DNA from: a virus
Strand: one strand, 5' to 3'
DNA: 39,885 nt
Virus record (IMG/VR): IMGVR_UViG_3300032132_000019
Coordinates: 1 to 39,885 of that record
The notes beneath the pieces were generated by a model that worked only from the letters and a program-made list of their open reading frames with translations, was not told the DNA's origin and did no database searches. The translations under genes were made by a program, and so were the position numbers. Numbering within the stretch: the stretch's first letter is position 1; each line of letters starts with the position of its first letter. Of this stretch, positions 31,044-38,649 are shown one piece after another.

Positions 31044-31498
31044 GCGACGGCCCCGTTTCCGTCGATCAACCGAGCGTCGATCACGTCGGCGTCGAGGACC
31101 GTCGCGCCGGACTCCCGGAGATCCGCGATCAGGCGGTCGCGAACCGGAGCCGGGAGCGCCTTCAGAGTCGCGGCGTCAATTCCGGCCAGGTCGCCGGCGC
31201 CGAGCGCGGCGCGCGTAGCGCGGTGCCGATGAACGATGTTCCCCTCGAGCGCGACGCGTTTCGTTAAGAGGCCGCGGAGCTCGAGCGCCGTCTTAACCGC
31301 CATCGCTTGCGTTCGCGCGTCGACGCGTTGAATTCTCTTTTTCCCGTCGGCGCCGATCGCTTCACCCTGAACCAGGCCGCCGAGGACTTCGCCGATTCGC
31401 GCGAGCGTAGCTCCGGACGCGTCGAGGCCCTCGAGGACCGCGGAGAGGTCCTCTTCGTTCCCGTCGAATTCCGGGAGCTCGAGCCGCGGACGGACCAT
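31040..31498 (-). CDS. Small terminase subunit, tentative
   Basis: A 152-aa protein from ATG 31498. It is coupled to the large terminase gene by TTGA. The N-terminus is acidic (PEFDGNEEDLSAVLEGL), the middle helical and basic (RIQRVDARTQAMAVKTALEL, HRHRATRAALG), and the end mixed. No clear HTH was found, so the call rests on position, size and translational coupling. It would recognise the packaging site. Confidence 0.5.
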   Translation of the reverse strand: MVRPRLELPEFDGNEEDLSAVLEGLDASGATLARIGEVLGGLVQGEAIGADGKKRIQRVDARTQAMAVKTALELRGLLTKRVALEGNIVHRHRATRAALGAGDLAGIDAATLKALPAPVRDRLIADLRESGATVLDADVIDARLIDGNGAVA

Positions 31499-31513
31499 AG
31501 AACGGACTCCCGA

Positions 31514-32023
31514 TCAGGAGGAGCGGCCGAGAAGGTAAATTTCGTAATCGAGCGTCGAACTTCCGGAGAGGTTCGTAGTTCGGAGAACGTCCGCCGTCGA
31601 CGCCGTTACGGCGTAGCCTTCCAAGTTCGCGAGTAGACAGAGAGAGCCGCTCGCGCGGACGTTGATCGCGTCGCCGCTCGCGAGCCAGAGCGACGTAACC
31701 GGGTTTGACCCGGCGCCGACCTGTAGGTCGATTCCGTTCGTCGTCTCAAGGTTCTTGATAAAGATTCCCGCGAGCTCCGCGATAAGAACCGCGGCGCCGA
31801 GGCGGTCGACCAGGCCGCCGCCGGCGAGGTCGTAGTCCTTCGTCCCGCTCGCGGCGAGAGTGTGAGCCTCGTGATAGAGGACGTCGAACTGAGAGTCGCC
31901 GGCTCCGTCGACCAGGTCGAACGCGTGAGACGCGCGGAGCTCGTCCTTCGCGGTCGAAAGCGCCGTGTCGATAACGTCCGCGATCACGGAAACGGAGAGT
32001 GAAGCGCTATGCACGATCGCCAT
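31514..32023 (-). CDS. Putative structural protein upstream of terminase
   Basis: A 169-aa protein. I choose ATG 32023 because GGAGG lies nine bases upstream; the longer frame is Ser/Arg-rich. The N-terminal helix (VSVIADVIDTALSTAKDELR) is followed by beta segments (GAAVLIAELAGIFIKNLETT, GSLCLLANLEGYAVTASTAD, DYEIYLLGRSS). Similar beta-rich proteins are found among phage virion components, with no known function. It is in the cluster ahead of the terminase. Confidence 0.55.
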   Translation of the reverse strand: MAIVHSASLSVSVIADVIDTALSTAKDELRASHAFDLVDGAGDSQFDVLYHEAHTLAASGTKDYDLAGGGLVDRLGAAVLIAELAGIFIKNLETTNGIDLQVGAGSNPVTSLWLASGDAINVRASGSLCLLANLEGYAVTASTADVLRTTNLSGSSTLDYEIYLLGRSS

Positions 32024-32315
32024 TTGAAGCGACCTCCGGAGTCGAGAGGAAACGAGAGAGGGAATGCAGCTTGAACCCGACAACGGACGCGCGGAGGAGA
32101 GAGCGCGAATCGACCGCGATCGTCTCGTCGCGGTTCGCGTCGTACCAGGATCCGGAGAGCAGAGAAGAAAGGTCCTCGAGGAGTTCGGCGGACACTTGTG
32201 GAGTGTGACCCCGAATAAACGATTCGGCCGCCTCCTCGACCCTTTTCAGGGCCGGCCGGACGGCGGTTCTCCTCGGATATTCAGGCGCCGGTGCCGATCC
32301 TCCTCGAGGTTCCAT
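32007..32315 (-). CDS. Unknown 102-aa protein
   Basis: From ATG 32315, overlapping the next gene by 17 bases. It has a Pro-rich N-terminus and then a helical region (KRVEEAAESFIRGHTPQVSA, ELLEDLSSLLSGS), ending with FLSTPEVASNGDRA. No recognisable domain. The start is uncertain because no strong Shine-Dalgarno is seen. Confidence 0.5.
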   Translation of the reverse strand: MEPRGGSAPAPEYPRRTAVRPALKRVEEAAESFIRGHTPQVSAELLEDLSSLLSGSWYDANRDETIAVDSRSLLRASVVGFKLHSLSRFLSTPEVASNGDRA

Positions 32316-32323
32316 AATGTTCG

Positions 32324-32725
32324 TTACGTGAGAGAACCCGCGGGAGAGGTGTCGACCTCGTCGACCGCCTCCGGGTCCTCCGGAGCGTCGTCGTCGCCGC
32401 CGACCTCCTCCGTCGCGTCGTCCTCGTTCTCGACCTCGTCCGGCTCCGGAGTAGGCTCCTCGACCGGCGGAGCGGCCGGCGGTTCCGGCTCGAGCGCCGC
32501 GGCGAGCGCCTCGACTCCGACCGCATTCTCGACGGCGACCAGGTCGCCGAGGAGGCCAGCGATCGACGGAACGATTCCGCCGTCCTTCGGGAAGCGAATA
32601 GCGACGAACGCCTCCTCGCGGCGATAGACAACGTCGCATTCCGCCGGGTCGATCCGCCGGTTCGCTCGTTTCACGAGAGCGGCCTTCACGGCCGGAGAGA
32701 GCGGAATTGAGAACTCGTCCTGCAT
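32324..32725 (-). CDS. Acidic protein of unknown function
   Basis: A 133-aa protein from ATG 32725 behind AAGGAG. Residues 1-75 are a compact domain (DEFSIPLSPAVKAALVKRAN, then CDVVYRREEAFVAIRFPKDG). Residues about 78-133 are rich in Glu, Asp and Pro and probably disordered. It lies after the beta-helix gene. An acidic tail may bind basic partners or shield DNA-binding proteins, but no role can be given. Confidence 0.6.
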   Translation of the reverse strand: MQDEFSIPLSPAVKAALVKRANRRIDPAECDVVYRREEAFVAIRFPKDGGIVPSIAGLLGDLVAVENAVGVEALAAALEPEPPAAPPVEEPTPEPDEVENEDDATEEVGGDDDAPEDPEAVDEVDTSPAGSLT

Positions 32726-32787
32726 CGGAATCTCCTTCGATGGATCGTTCGAACACGTTTGACACTAACGCCTCGGCGGCCTCCGTT

Positions 32788-33972
32788 TCAATCTCCCTCG
32801 AGTTCGAGGACGTCGGACCCGTAGAGAACGGCGCCTTGAATCAGGTCGTTTTCGGTCCGCCAGGTCGAGAACGGACGAGGGAACGCGTCGAGCGCCGGGA
32901 ACTCCTCGGCGCCCATTCCGGCGAATCCTGGTCCGATCGGATTCACGGCGAGCGCGATCGGATGAGGCCAGACGGAGAGCCGGTTCCGCGTCATCACGAG
33001 GAGGTCGACCGCAGAGATTTGAACGAGAGGCGCCTTACAAGGACTCACGTTGAAGCGGCATCCCTCGACGACGAGAACGCCGTTCCGCCGGTTCGAGTTC
33101 CCTTTCTCCGGCCAGACGACGAGAGCTCCGCCGGACGGAAGGCCGAGAGGCGACGCCTCGACGACCGTATTCGAGATCCAGACGGTTCCGGCGTGACCTG
33201 AGAACGTGAAACCGGATCCGCCGTCCGCCAGGCCGGCGCCTCGAGCGACGACGTTTCGAATAGTGAACAGGCCGAACCCGAAGGCGCCGCCGTTCTCGGT
33301 CGGCCGGTTCGCGACCTGTACGAACGTCCGTCCGACGTTCTCGATTGTCGTCCCGTCGATCAGGTGATCGCCGAGCGTTTGGTGAAAGTAGAACGCGTGT
33401 TCCCAACGGATCCCGCGGACGGCGCCGCCGATGAACGACCAGGCGGCCGTTTTGTTGCCGAGGATTCCCCACTTCGTTTCAACGCCTTCGCCGGTTCCGT
33501 GATTCCATCCGCCCTCGATCACGACGTCGACGAAGCGGTGATTCCGAAACGGACCGTCGACGCCGAGGTGAATTTGCGGATTCGAGAGGTACATCACGGC
33601 GGAGCGCGAAGAACCCTCGATTGTCAGGTTCCGGAGCGTGAGGTTCGAATGCAGGTCCGGGTTCGCAAACGAGATCGTATCCGTCGACTGGCGAAGGAGC
33701 CGGACGGCGCTCGGCGCGTCGCCGGCGCCGCGGACCTCGAGGAGGCGGAACGGGTCGTTCTTGTGTCCGAATCCATCCCAGGGAACGTACGCGCCAGGAG
33801 ATAGCGTCGCCGTCGAGCCGGCGTCCGCCTCGAACATCGCCCAAGCGAGAGGCGACGCGTGTTCGAACGTGTCTCCGGCCGGCGACGTAACGGACGTAGG
33901 CGTGAGGAGATACTCGCCAGCGTGAGCGACGGCCGAAGAGAGGACCGCCAGGAGGAGGAGGAGCGCCTTCAC
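32788..33972 (-). CDS. Secreted right-handed beta-helix protein
   Basis: A 394-aa protein starting at 33972. Residues 1-18 (MKALLLLLAVLSSAVAHA) are a classical signal peptide with an Ala-x-Ala end. Residues about 60-320 are repeated strands with Asn/Gly turns (LTLRNLTIEGSS, HRFVDVVIEGGW, FTIRNVVARGAG, VWISNTVVEASP), the pattern of pectate-lyase-type beta-helices in phage spikes and polysaccharide lyases. A signal peptide is unusual for a virion spike, so it is probably exported during infection. It overlaps the lipoprotein gene by ATGA. Confidence 0.7.
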   Translation of the reverse strand: MKALLLLLAVLSSAVAHAGEYLLTPTSVTSPAGDTFEHASPLAWAMFEADAGSTATLSPGAYVPWDGFGHKNDPFRLLEVRGAGDAPSAVRLLRQSTDTISFANPDLHSNLTLRNLTIEGSSRSAVMYLSNPQIHLGVDGPFRNHRFVDVVIEGGWNHGTGEGVETKWGILGNKTAAWSFIGGAVRGIRWEHAFYFHQTLGDHLIDGTTIENVGRTFVQVANRPTENGGAFGFGLFTIRNVVARGAGLADGGSGFTFSGHAGTVWISNTVVEASPLGLPSGGALVVWPEKGNSNRRNGVLVVEGCRFNVSPCKAPLVQISAVDLLVMTRNRLSVWPHPIALAVNPIGPGFAGMGAEEFPALDAFPRPFSTWRTENDLIQGAVLYGSDVLELEGD

Positions 33973-34562
33973 GGAGAACCTCCGGCGGCCGCGGCGCGGA
34001 GAGCCTCGGCGTCGATCTCGGCCGGAGAGGAGGACTCGAGCGCCTCGAGCCGGGAGAGGATCAAGGAGAGGACCGCGGCCGTATCGGATTCCGGAGCCTC
34101 GACGCCTTCAGGCGGAGGAACCGGAGCCGGAGATCCCGGCGCGGCCGGCGGAGCTCGAGAGCCGCCGATCAGGCCTCCGGTTTGGGAAGCGAGGACGCCG
34201 GCCAGGATCGAAACGAACGCCTCCGTTTGAGCTTGAAACCGATCGTTGTCGCGACCGCGCGCGCGCTCCGCGGCCGAGGAGTCGGAGCCGGATCCGAACT
34301 GTCGATATCGGCTCGCGCCGTCGGCGTCCGTTTCGTCGATCAGGAGTTCGACCGCCTTGTCCGCCGTCGTGAAATACTCGAGTTCCATCGTCGAAGCGCC
34401 GATCGCGGCGGCGTCCGGCGCCTTCCCGGTCGTCGCGACGTAGAAGGCCGCGGCGTCGCCTCGGAACTCGAGACTCGTTCCTATGCCAGTGAGTCCGGCG
34501 AGCGTGTTGCAGCCGGTCGCCGAGGCGGCGACCAGGATCAGGAGGAGGAGGTTCGTTCTCAT
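33969..34562 (-). CDS. Phage-encoded lipoprotein
   Basis: A 197-aa protein from ATG 34562. The first residues MRTNLLLLILVAASATGC end in a signal-peptidase-II-type box, with the acylated Cys18 after Ala-Thr-Gly. The mature part is helical with a Pro/Ala stretch (about 135-155) and a final helix (LSLILSRLEALESSSPAEID). It lies between the phospholipase-like gene and the beta-helix gene, overlapping both by ATGA. Possible roles are an outer spanin-like part of lysis or superinfection exclusion. It has no clear spanin family match. Confidence 0.7.
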   Translation of the reverse strand: MRTNLLLLILVAASATGCNTLAGLTGIGTSLEFRGDAAAFYVATTGKAPDAAAIGASTMELEYFTTADKAVELLIDETDADGASRYRQFGSGSDSSAAERARGRDNDRFQAQTEAFVSILAGVLASQTGGLIGGSRAPPAAPGSPAPVPPPEGVEAPESDTAAVLSLILSRLEALESSSPAEIDAEALRAAAAGGSP

Positions 34563-35659
34563 TCGTCGTCTAACTCCCTTTCGATCAAGTTCGCAAAACG
34601 CCGCGCGGCGTGTTGCGTAAGTGTCCCCGTCGCCGGGTCGATCGCGAACCGGCGGTCCCTAAGTCTCTCCGCGTTCTTCAGACGGCGCCGGCGGCGAACC
34701 GCTCGAGCCGGAGAGCGCGCGTGAACAGGCGGCCGCGCCAGGCGCCAATAGTGACCGCCGAAGACGCGGACGACCGTGAAGTACACGAGTCCGATAGCGA
34801 CGTAGAACGGCGTTTTCGCGACGCCTCGAACTCCGCCTTCGCGCCATCCGCGGAGCACAAAACACGCGAGGAACCGGAGGTCGGCGACCAGGCGCGAAAC
34901 GACCTGTTCCGAATAGTCGACGTCGTGTCTCGAGCAACACGGCGAGAGCTCGAGTCCGAGGATCCGGTCCGGAGCGCGCGTGCAGTAGTCCGTCAAGAGC
35001 GGAACTCCTCTCCTCGCGACGGCGAGGAACTCGACCTCGTCCGGCGTTAGACCAGGTCGCGACGGCGGAGGAGGAACCGGCGTTGATCGGCGAGCTCCGG
35101 CCCGCGGAGCTTCGACGTCGAGAGGATCTCCTCGACCTCCGCGCGCGCCGCCGCCTCGGCGCTCGGCTCGAGAACGTTCCTCGTCGTCGTCTCCTCCGTC
35201 TCCGGCTCCGCCTGGTCGTCCTCGGTTCTCTCGGCGTCGTTCATGTTCTCCGCTCCTCGTTCCTTCGCGCCAGGCCTCCGGGAGAAGGCCGCGCTCGGCG
35301 TCCGTGATCTCGACCCGTACGTGATACGCGTAGCGACCCGTCCATTCAACCGGAACGGAGTTCGCGCCGCGGCCGGCGGCGCCGAACACCTCGAGGAGAG
35401 TCGCGCGGATCAAGAGTCGGTGAGGGTTTAACCAAAGAGCGGACGGAACTCCGGGAATCCAGGCGGTCGCGTGCCAGAAGAGAGCGCCGCCGAGTCCGGA
35501 CCTCTCCGGATCCTCCGGTTCGACGTGAAGCGAAACGGCGACGGCGTAGCGGCCGCGCTCGAGGCGGCGACGGTAGAGCGCCGGAGGCGTCTCCTCTCCC
35601 TCTCCGAGAACCGTCGGATTGCCGAGAGCTACGGAGTGTATGCAAGTCCATTCCGTCAC
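34559..35659 (-). CDS. Fused ORF: unknown N-domain plus C-terminal phospholipase A2-like domain
   Basis: An open frame of 366 codons. Residues 1-130 are an unknown domain (ALFWHATAWIPGVPSALWL). The middle (about 135-210) is Arg/Gly-rich and looks antisense-like, and there another frame is the better gene. Residues about 215-366 contain TDYCTRAPDRILGLELSPCC and SRHDVDY, the CCxxHD site of phospholipase A2 with catalytic His-Asp, and then a hydrophobic segment (TPFYVAIGLVYFTVVRVFGG). A separate start for this part is TTG 34996, eight bases after AGGAGAGGAG. So either one fusion protein or two proteins are made; I favour the separate start. Confidence 0.55.
   Translation of the reverse strand: MTEWTCIHSVALGNPTVLGEGEETPPALYRRRLERGRYAVAVSLHVEPEDPERSGLGGALFWHATAWIPGVPSALWLNPHRLLIRATLLEVFGAAGRGANSVPVEWTGRYAYHVRVEITDAERGLLPEAWREGTRSGEHERRRENRGRPGGAGDGGDDDEERSRAERRGGGARGGRGDPLDVEAPRAGARRSTPVPPPPSRPGLTPDEVEFLAVARRGVPLLTDYCTRAPDRILGLELSPCCSRHDVDYSEQVVSRLVADLRFLACFVLRGWREGGVRGVAKTPFYVAIGLVYFTVVRVFGGHYWRLARPPVHARSPARAVRRRRRLKNAERLRDRRFAIDPATGTLTQHAARRFANLIERELDDE
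35047..35244 (-). CDS. Overprinted acidic 65-aa protein
   Basis: ATG 35244 has GAGGAG about eight bases upstream. The protein is acidic with a Glu/Thr segment (EPETEETTTRNVLEP) and an Ala/Glu helix (AEAAARAEVEEI), ending in a basic RRFLLRRRDLV. Its codon use is normal for this genome, while the overlapping frame of the larger ORF is arginine-rich here. It therefore looks like the genuine gene in this segment, located between the N-domain and the phospholipase-like domain. Confidence 0.5.
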   Translation of the reverse strand: MNDAERTEDDQAEPETEETTTRNVLEPSAEAAARAEVEEILSTSKLRGPELADQRRFLLRRRDLV

Positions 35660-36396
35660 GAGAGGTCTCCGAATAGGGACTTCTGTTGCAGGCGGTTCCT
35701 CGCGACCTCGGCGAACGTCGGATCGATCTCGACGCCGATCGCTCGGCGACCGATGTTCCTACAAGCGACGAGCGTCGACCCGGACCCGGCGAACGGATCG
35801 ACGACCAGGTCTCCGGGTTCCGTGATCACCTCGAGGATCCGCTCGAGGAGCGCTACAGGTTTCGGCGACGGATGTTCCGTCTCCTCACTCCGCCGACAAC
35901 GAAGGACGTTTCCCGTCGACCTCGAACAGATTCGCGGAACGCCGCGACTTGTGTGAACGAGGAACTCGTGTTGAGAGCGGAACCCGTTTCCGAGGCCGAG
36001 AACCTCCTTATCCCAAACGACGACCTGATTCAGGCGGAGGTCCGCCGACTCGAGAGCGCCGATCAGGTTCGGATATTGGCGCCAGTCGATGAACGTCGCG
36101 AAGGAGCCGCCCTCGACGAGCTTCATCCGCGCCGCTCGAGCGAACTCGCGGAGCATCCACACGAAACCCGGCGTTGTCATCTGATCATTAGCGAGCGGCG
36201 CCTTAGCGAACCGGCCGCCTCTCAACATGGCGCCGCTCGAGTTCTTCTTAGCCTCGGCGCGCGTTCCCGACGCGTACGGAACATCCGTCAACACGGCGGC
36301 GACGGAGTCGTCCGCCAGGTCGTCCGCCAGGAGTTCGAACGCGTCGCCGAGGTACAACCGAACGGAGCGGTCGCGGAACACCTCGGAGAGCGTCAC
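35656..36396 (-). CDS. DNA methyltransferase, beta-class N4/N6 type
   Basis: A 246-aa protein from GTG 36396 (GTGA overlap). Motif order is catalytic IV first (LTDVPYASG, about 36-44), and SAM-binding motif I near the C-terminus (VVDPFAGSGSTLVACRN), as in beta-class adenine-N6 or cytosine-N4 methyltransferases. The usual D-P-P-Y appears here as D-V-P-Y, an uncommon variant. The Asp and Tyr remain. It probably methylates phage DNA to resist host restriction or to regulate. No cognate endonuclease was found. Confidence 0.75.
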   Translation of the reverse strand: MTLSEVFRDRSVRLYLGDAFELLADDLADDSVAAVLTDVPYASGTRAEAKKNSSGAMLRGGRFAKAPLANDQMTTPGFVWMLREFARAARMKLVEGGSFATFIDWRQYPNLIGALESADLRLNQVVVWDKEVLGLGNGFRSQHEFLVHTSRGVPRICSRSTGNVLRCRRSEETEHPSPKPVALLERILEVITEPGDLVVDPFAGSGSTLVACRNIGRRAIGVEIDPTFAEVARNRLQQKSLFGDLS

Positions 36397-36674
36397 CTCG
36401 GACGCCTTTGTCGGAAGTCCGGAGGCGCCTGCATACTTGCGGCCGTGAGCTCGTTACGTCGGCGCGTGAGCCTTCGACAATTCACGAGGAGGTCCGCTAG
36501 TTTCGCGAGGACGACGACGAGCGCGGCCTCTTGTTCCGTCTCGACTCTCCCTCCTTGCCGTTTCAAAGCCTCGAGGAGGACCGACGTTTCCGCACAATCG
36601 AGGAACTGATACGTCGTCTCGAGAGCCTTCGTGATCGTCCGAAGGTTCGCCTCGACCTTCTGCTGTTCGCTCAT
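36393..36674 (-). CDS. Small helical protein upstream of the methyltransferase
   Basis: A 93-aa protein from ATG 36674. Residues 1-60 are helical (KVEANLRTITKALETTYQFL, VLLEALKRQGG), continuing with EQEAALVVVLAKLADLLVN and a basic end RRLTRRRNEL. It could be a DNA-binding or dimerising accessory. The gene is coupled to the methyltransferase by GTGA. Confidence 0.55.
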   Translation of the reverse strand: MSEQQKVEANLRTITKALETTYQFLDCAETSVLLEALKRQGGRVETEQEAALVVVLAKLADLLVNCRRLTRRRNELTAASMQAPPDFRQRRPR

Positions 36675-36685
36675 TCTCCGAGGAT

Positions 36686-36880
36686 TCACGGCATGTCTCT
36701 TTCGATTCTTGTAGGTCCGGTCCGCTTCGCCTCGACCTCGAACGTCGAGTAACAAACGCGACACTCGAACCGAACGAGGAGAGCGCCGGACGTTCCGGCG
36801 CGGTGTGACATCAGGCGGTCGAATGGTCCGCGCTCGCCGCATCCCGGACACCTCTCCGGAGCCGGCGCGTGCTCGCCCAT
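36686..36880 (-). CDS. Zinc-ribbon protein, 64 aa
   Basis: From ATG 36880. CPGCGERG (about 11-18) and CRVC (about 40-43) give two Cys pairs 25 residues apart, the layout of a zinc ribbon. The end is basic. Such small proteins often bind nucleic acid or act as transcription modifiers. No closer identity is possible. Confidence 0.6.
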   Translation of the reverse strand: MGEHAPAPERCPGCGERGPFDRLMSHRAGTSGALLVRFECRVCYSTFEVEAKRTGPTRIERDMP

Positions 36881-36883
36881 CGT

Positions 36884-37180
36884 TCAACGCTCCTGAACGA
36901 GGTGAGCGATCGTCCGGTGCATAGCGTGCTCCGTGATCAGGCGGGAGACGCCGCGAGTTCTCCATCGGCCCTCAACATGATGGCGGACCTCGACCAGGCC
37001 GCCGCGCCAGACGACGACGCGAACGGCGTGTTCATAGTTCACGAGTTCGCCGGGAGAGAACTCCGCCGCGACCTCGAACTCCGGACCCTCGACCGCCGCC
37101 GGCGAGGGTTCGTTCACGAACGCCGGCCGCGATCCTCTCCGATCGCTCGGCGACTGTCGGCCTCTCTTCGAACCACTCAC
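36884..37180 (-). CDS. Unknown 98-aa protein
   Basis: I choose GTG 37180, which overlaps the preceding stop (GTGA). Residues 1-45 are polar and basic, then a beta-rich domain (VAAEFSPGELVNYEHAVRV, VVWRGGLVEVRHHVEGRW) and a C-terminal helix (TEHAMHRTIAHLVQER). A small, probably folded protein with no family recognised. Confidence 0.5.
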   Translation of the reverse strand: MSGSKRGRQSPSDRRGSRPAFVNEPSPAAVEGPEFEVAAEFSPGELVNYEHAVRVVVWRGGLVEVRHHVEGRWRTRGVSRLITEHAMHRTIAHLVQER

Positions 37181-37302
37181 GTCGTCTCCCTCTTGTTCCG
37201 CTCCTCCGCCTGCAACATACGCGCGACGACCAGGCGCGAACGACACCTCTCCGCGTTCCGTGTCGCGTCGCGTACCAAGAGCTCGTGTTCCGCGACTGTC
37301 AT
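37177..37302 (-). CDS. Small basic helical protein, start uncertain
   Basis: A 41-aa ORF from ATG 37302 (MTVAEHELLVRDATRN...). Its frame stays open upstream to 37509 with plausible sequence (AKAVALTILARHGAGKPIVE) but without ATG, GTG or TTG. That part might be joined to the ORF at 37391-37513 by a +1 shift or a sequence indel. It ends in GTGA with the next gene. Confidence 0.4.
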   Translation of the reverse strand: MTVAEHELLVRDATRNAERCRSRLVVARMLQAEERNKRETT

Positions 37303-37390
37303 CCGCTTTCGGACGTTGAGCGTCGTCCTTCCCGGTTCGACGATCGGCTTCCCGGCGCCGTGTCTCGCGAGAATCGTGAGCGCGACCGCC

Positions 37391-37513
37391 TTAGCCGCGC
37401 TCCGCGTCCGCCGATTCCACTCCGAGAACAGGAGCGGAGAGGCCGCACCGACCGCCGGCCAGGTCGCTACAGAGAGGTGCCAGAGCGCACGGCCCCGAAA
37501 GAACGCCTCTCAC
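37391..37513 (-). CDS. Small ORF, possible N-terminal part of a broken gene
   Basis: A 40-aa ORF from GTG 37513, overlapping the preceding stop (GTGA). The sequence is VRGVLSGPCALAPLCSD..., ending with VLGVESADAERG. The next gene frame starts being coding-like exactly at its TAA stop. One base change would join this ORF with the 37177-37302 frame into a protein of about 110 aa. Confidence 0.4.
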   Translation of the reverse strand: MRGVLSGPCALAPLCSDLAGGRCGLSAPVLGVESADAERG

Positions 37514-37659
37514 TCGAACCCGGTGTTCGCCGTGAGGACGAACGACCAGAGATCCGCGCGCCAGGCGAACCGCGGATCGATCGTCTCCTCCGCTTCGAAA
37601 CACGGAGAGCGCCGCGCGATCACGAACCGCTCTCTCTCGACGCTCGTTCCGAACGACAT
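37510..37659 (-). CDS. Small 49-aa protein
   Basis: From ATG 37659. It starts MSFGTSVERERFVIARR and has an aromatic-rich end (FAWRADLWSFVLTANTGFE). Codon use is normal and it overlaps the next ORF by GTGA. No family is recognised. Confidence 0.5.
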   Translation of the reverse strand: MSFGTSVERERFVIARRSPCFEAEETIDPRFAWRADLWSFVLTANTGFE

Positions 37660-37661
37660 TC

Positions 37662-37790
37662 TCACGGCCGCCTCTCCCCTCGTTGTCGCCGAGCCTCGAG
37701 GAAGAGGAACACGGCCGGCGGAACCGTGATCAGGAGGAACACGGCGAGAACCGCTAGGCAAGCGACGACCGCGTCCGTTCCTGTCTTCAA
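37662..37790 (-). CDS. Small membrane protein, 42 aa
   Basis: From TTG 37790, which overlaps the stop of the upstream gene (TTGA) with GGAG just before it. Residues about 8-33 (VACLAVLAVFLLITVPPAVF) are one strong transmembrane helix, followed by a basic tail (RRQRGERRP). This fits a single-pass membrane peptide with the basic end inside. It could be an exclusion or lysis-accessory peptide. Function unknown. Confidence 0.55.
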   Translation of the reverse strand: MKTGTDAVVACLAVLAVFLLITVPPAVFLFLEARRQRGERRP

Positions 37791-38071
37791 AGTCGCTCCG
37801 CGGCGAGCCGGCGCCAAATGGAACCGGCGGAACAGGGTTGCATCGAACCCGTCCGCGACCGCTTCGAACGATGGATCCAGTAGGACGACGGACCGCCGCT
37901 CTCTTCCGGGAGCTCGCGGAACGTTCCGCCTCCTCGGCAGAATCGGCAAACGTCGCGAATCGCGTCGCGGAGCGCGCGACCTCGGATCTCGCGAACGATC
38001 GCGTCGAACTGTTTCCGTTGCTGTTCGTCGAGGAACTGTCCGACCGTCGGAACGGCGTTGTCGTCTTTCAC
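37787..38071 (-). CDS. Unknown protein with half zinc-knuckle
   Basis: A 94-aa protein from GTG 38071 (GTGA overlap). Residues about 12-35 are helical (GQFLDEQQRKQFDAIVREIR). CRFC is at about 42-45, and later SSYWIHRSKRS and a Cys in MQPCSAGSIWRR, so a small zinc site is possible. The last part has a competing open frame, but the TTGA overlap with the next gene favours this one. Confidence 0.5.
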   Translation of the reverse strand: MKDDNAVPTVGQFLDEQQRKQFDAIVREIRGRALRDAIRDVCRFCRGGGTFRELPEESGGPSSYWIHRSKRSRTGSMQPCSAGSIWRRLAAERL

Positions 38072-38649
38072 GGCCGCTCTCCGTCCTCGACCTCGTGAAT
38101 CGTCGCGTCGGGAGAACCGGCGACCGCGCGGAGGATCGCGTCTCCGTAGCGCTCGCGCGCCGCCTTCGTAATCCAAATCTCGCCGGGAACGATCGCCACT
38201 CTTTCGAACGGCCGGAGAGACGTTCCTATCGACTTCCCGGACAGGAACTCGACCGCCTCGGCGACCTCGGCCTCGTTCGTAACGACCTCCTCGAGGTCCT
38301 TCCCGCGGAGCGCGACGCCGACGAATCCGCAGAGCGCGCAAGTCGACCCGGCGAACACGCCGGTTCCGCCGCAACCGCAACAAAGCGAATAGTCGGGTCC
38401 GCGGACCGCCGCGGCGACCTGGTCGGGAGTCCGCTCGTCCGCGGTCCTCTCCCGGCGGCCGAGCTCCTCGATTCCTTTCACACAAGCGAAGAGAGCTCCG
38501 CCGACCGCTTCGCCGGCCCGCTCCGCTTCGCCGGTCGTCCAGATATCAAGATCCTCGACCAGGCGAGCGGAGAGACTTCCCGCGATCGCCTTCGCGAGGT
38601 GAGCGGCGAGAGAGGCCTTCGACCGCGGTTCGTGCTTGTCGAGCGTCAT
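38068..38649 (-). CDS. Unknown 193-aa protein with zinc ribbon
   Basis: From ATG 38649. The N-terminal 85 residues are helical (SKASLAAHLAKAIAGSLSAR). CCGCGGTG and CALCGF (about 90-110) are the pairs of a rubredoxin-knuckle-like zinc ribbon, and the C-terminal 80 residues are acidic then mixed (EEVVTNEAEVAEAVEFLSG, ERYGDAILRAVAG). Probably a nucleic-acid- or protein-binding accessory; family unknown. Confidence 0.6.
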   Translation of the reverse strand: MTLDKHEPRSKASLAAHLAKAIAGSLSARLVEDLDIWTTGEAERAGEAVGGALFACVKGIEELGRRERTADERTPDQVAAAVRGPDYSLCCGCGGTGVFAGSTCALCGFVGVALRGKDLEEVVTNEAEVAEAVEFLSGKSIGTSLRPFERVAIVPGEIWITKAARERYGDAILRAVAGSPDATIHEVEDGERP

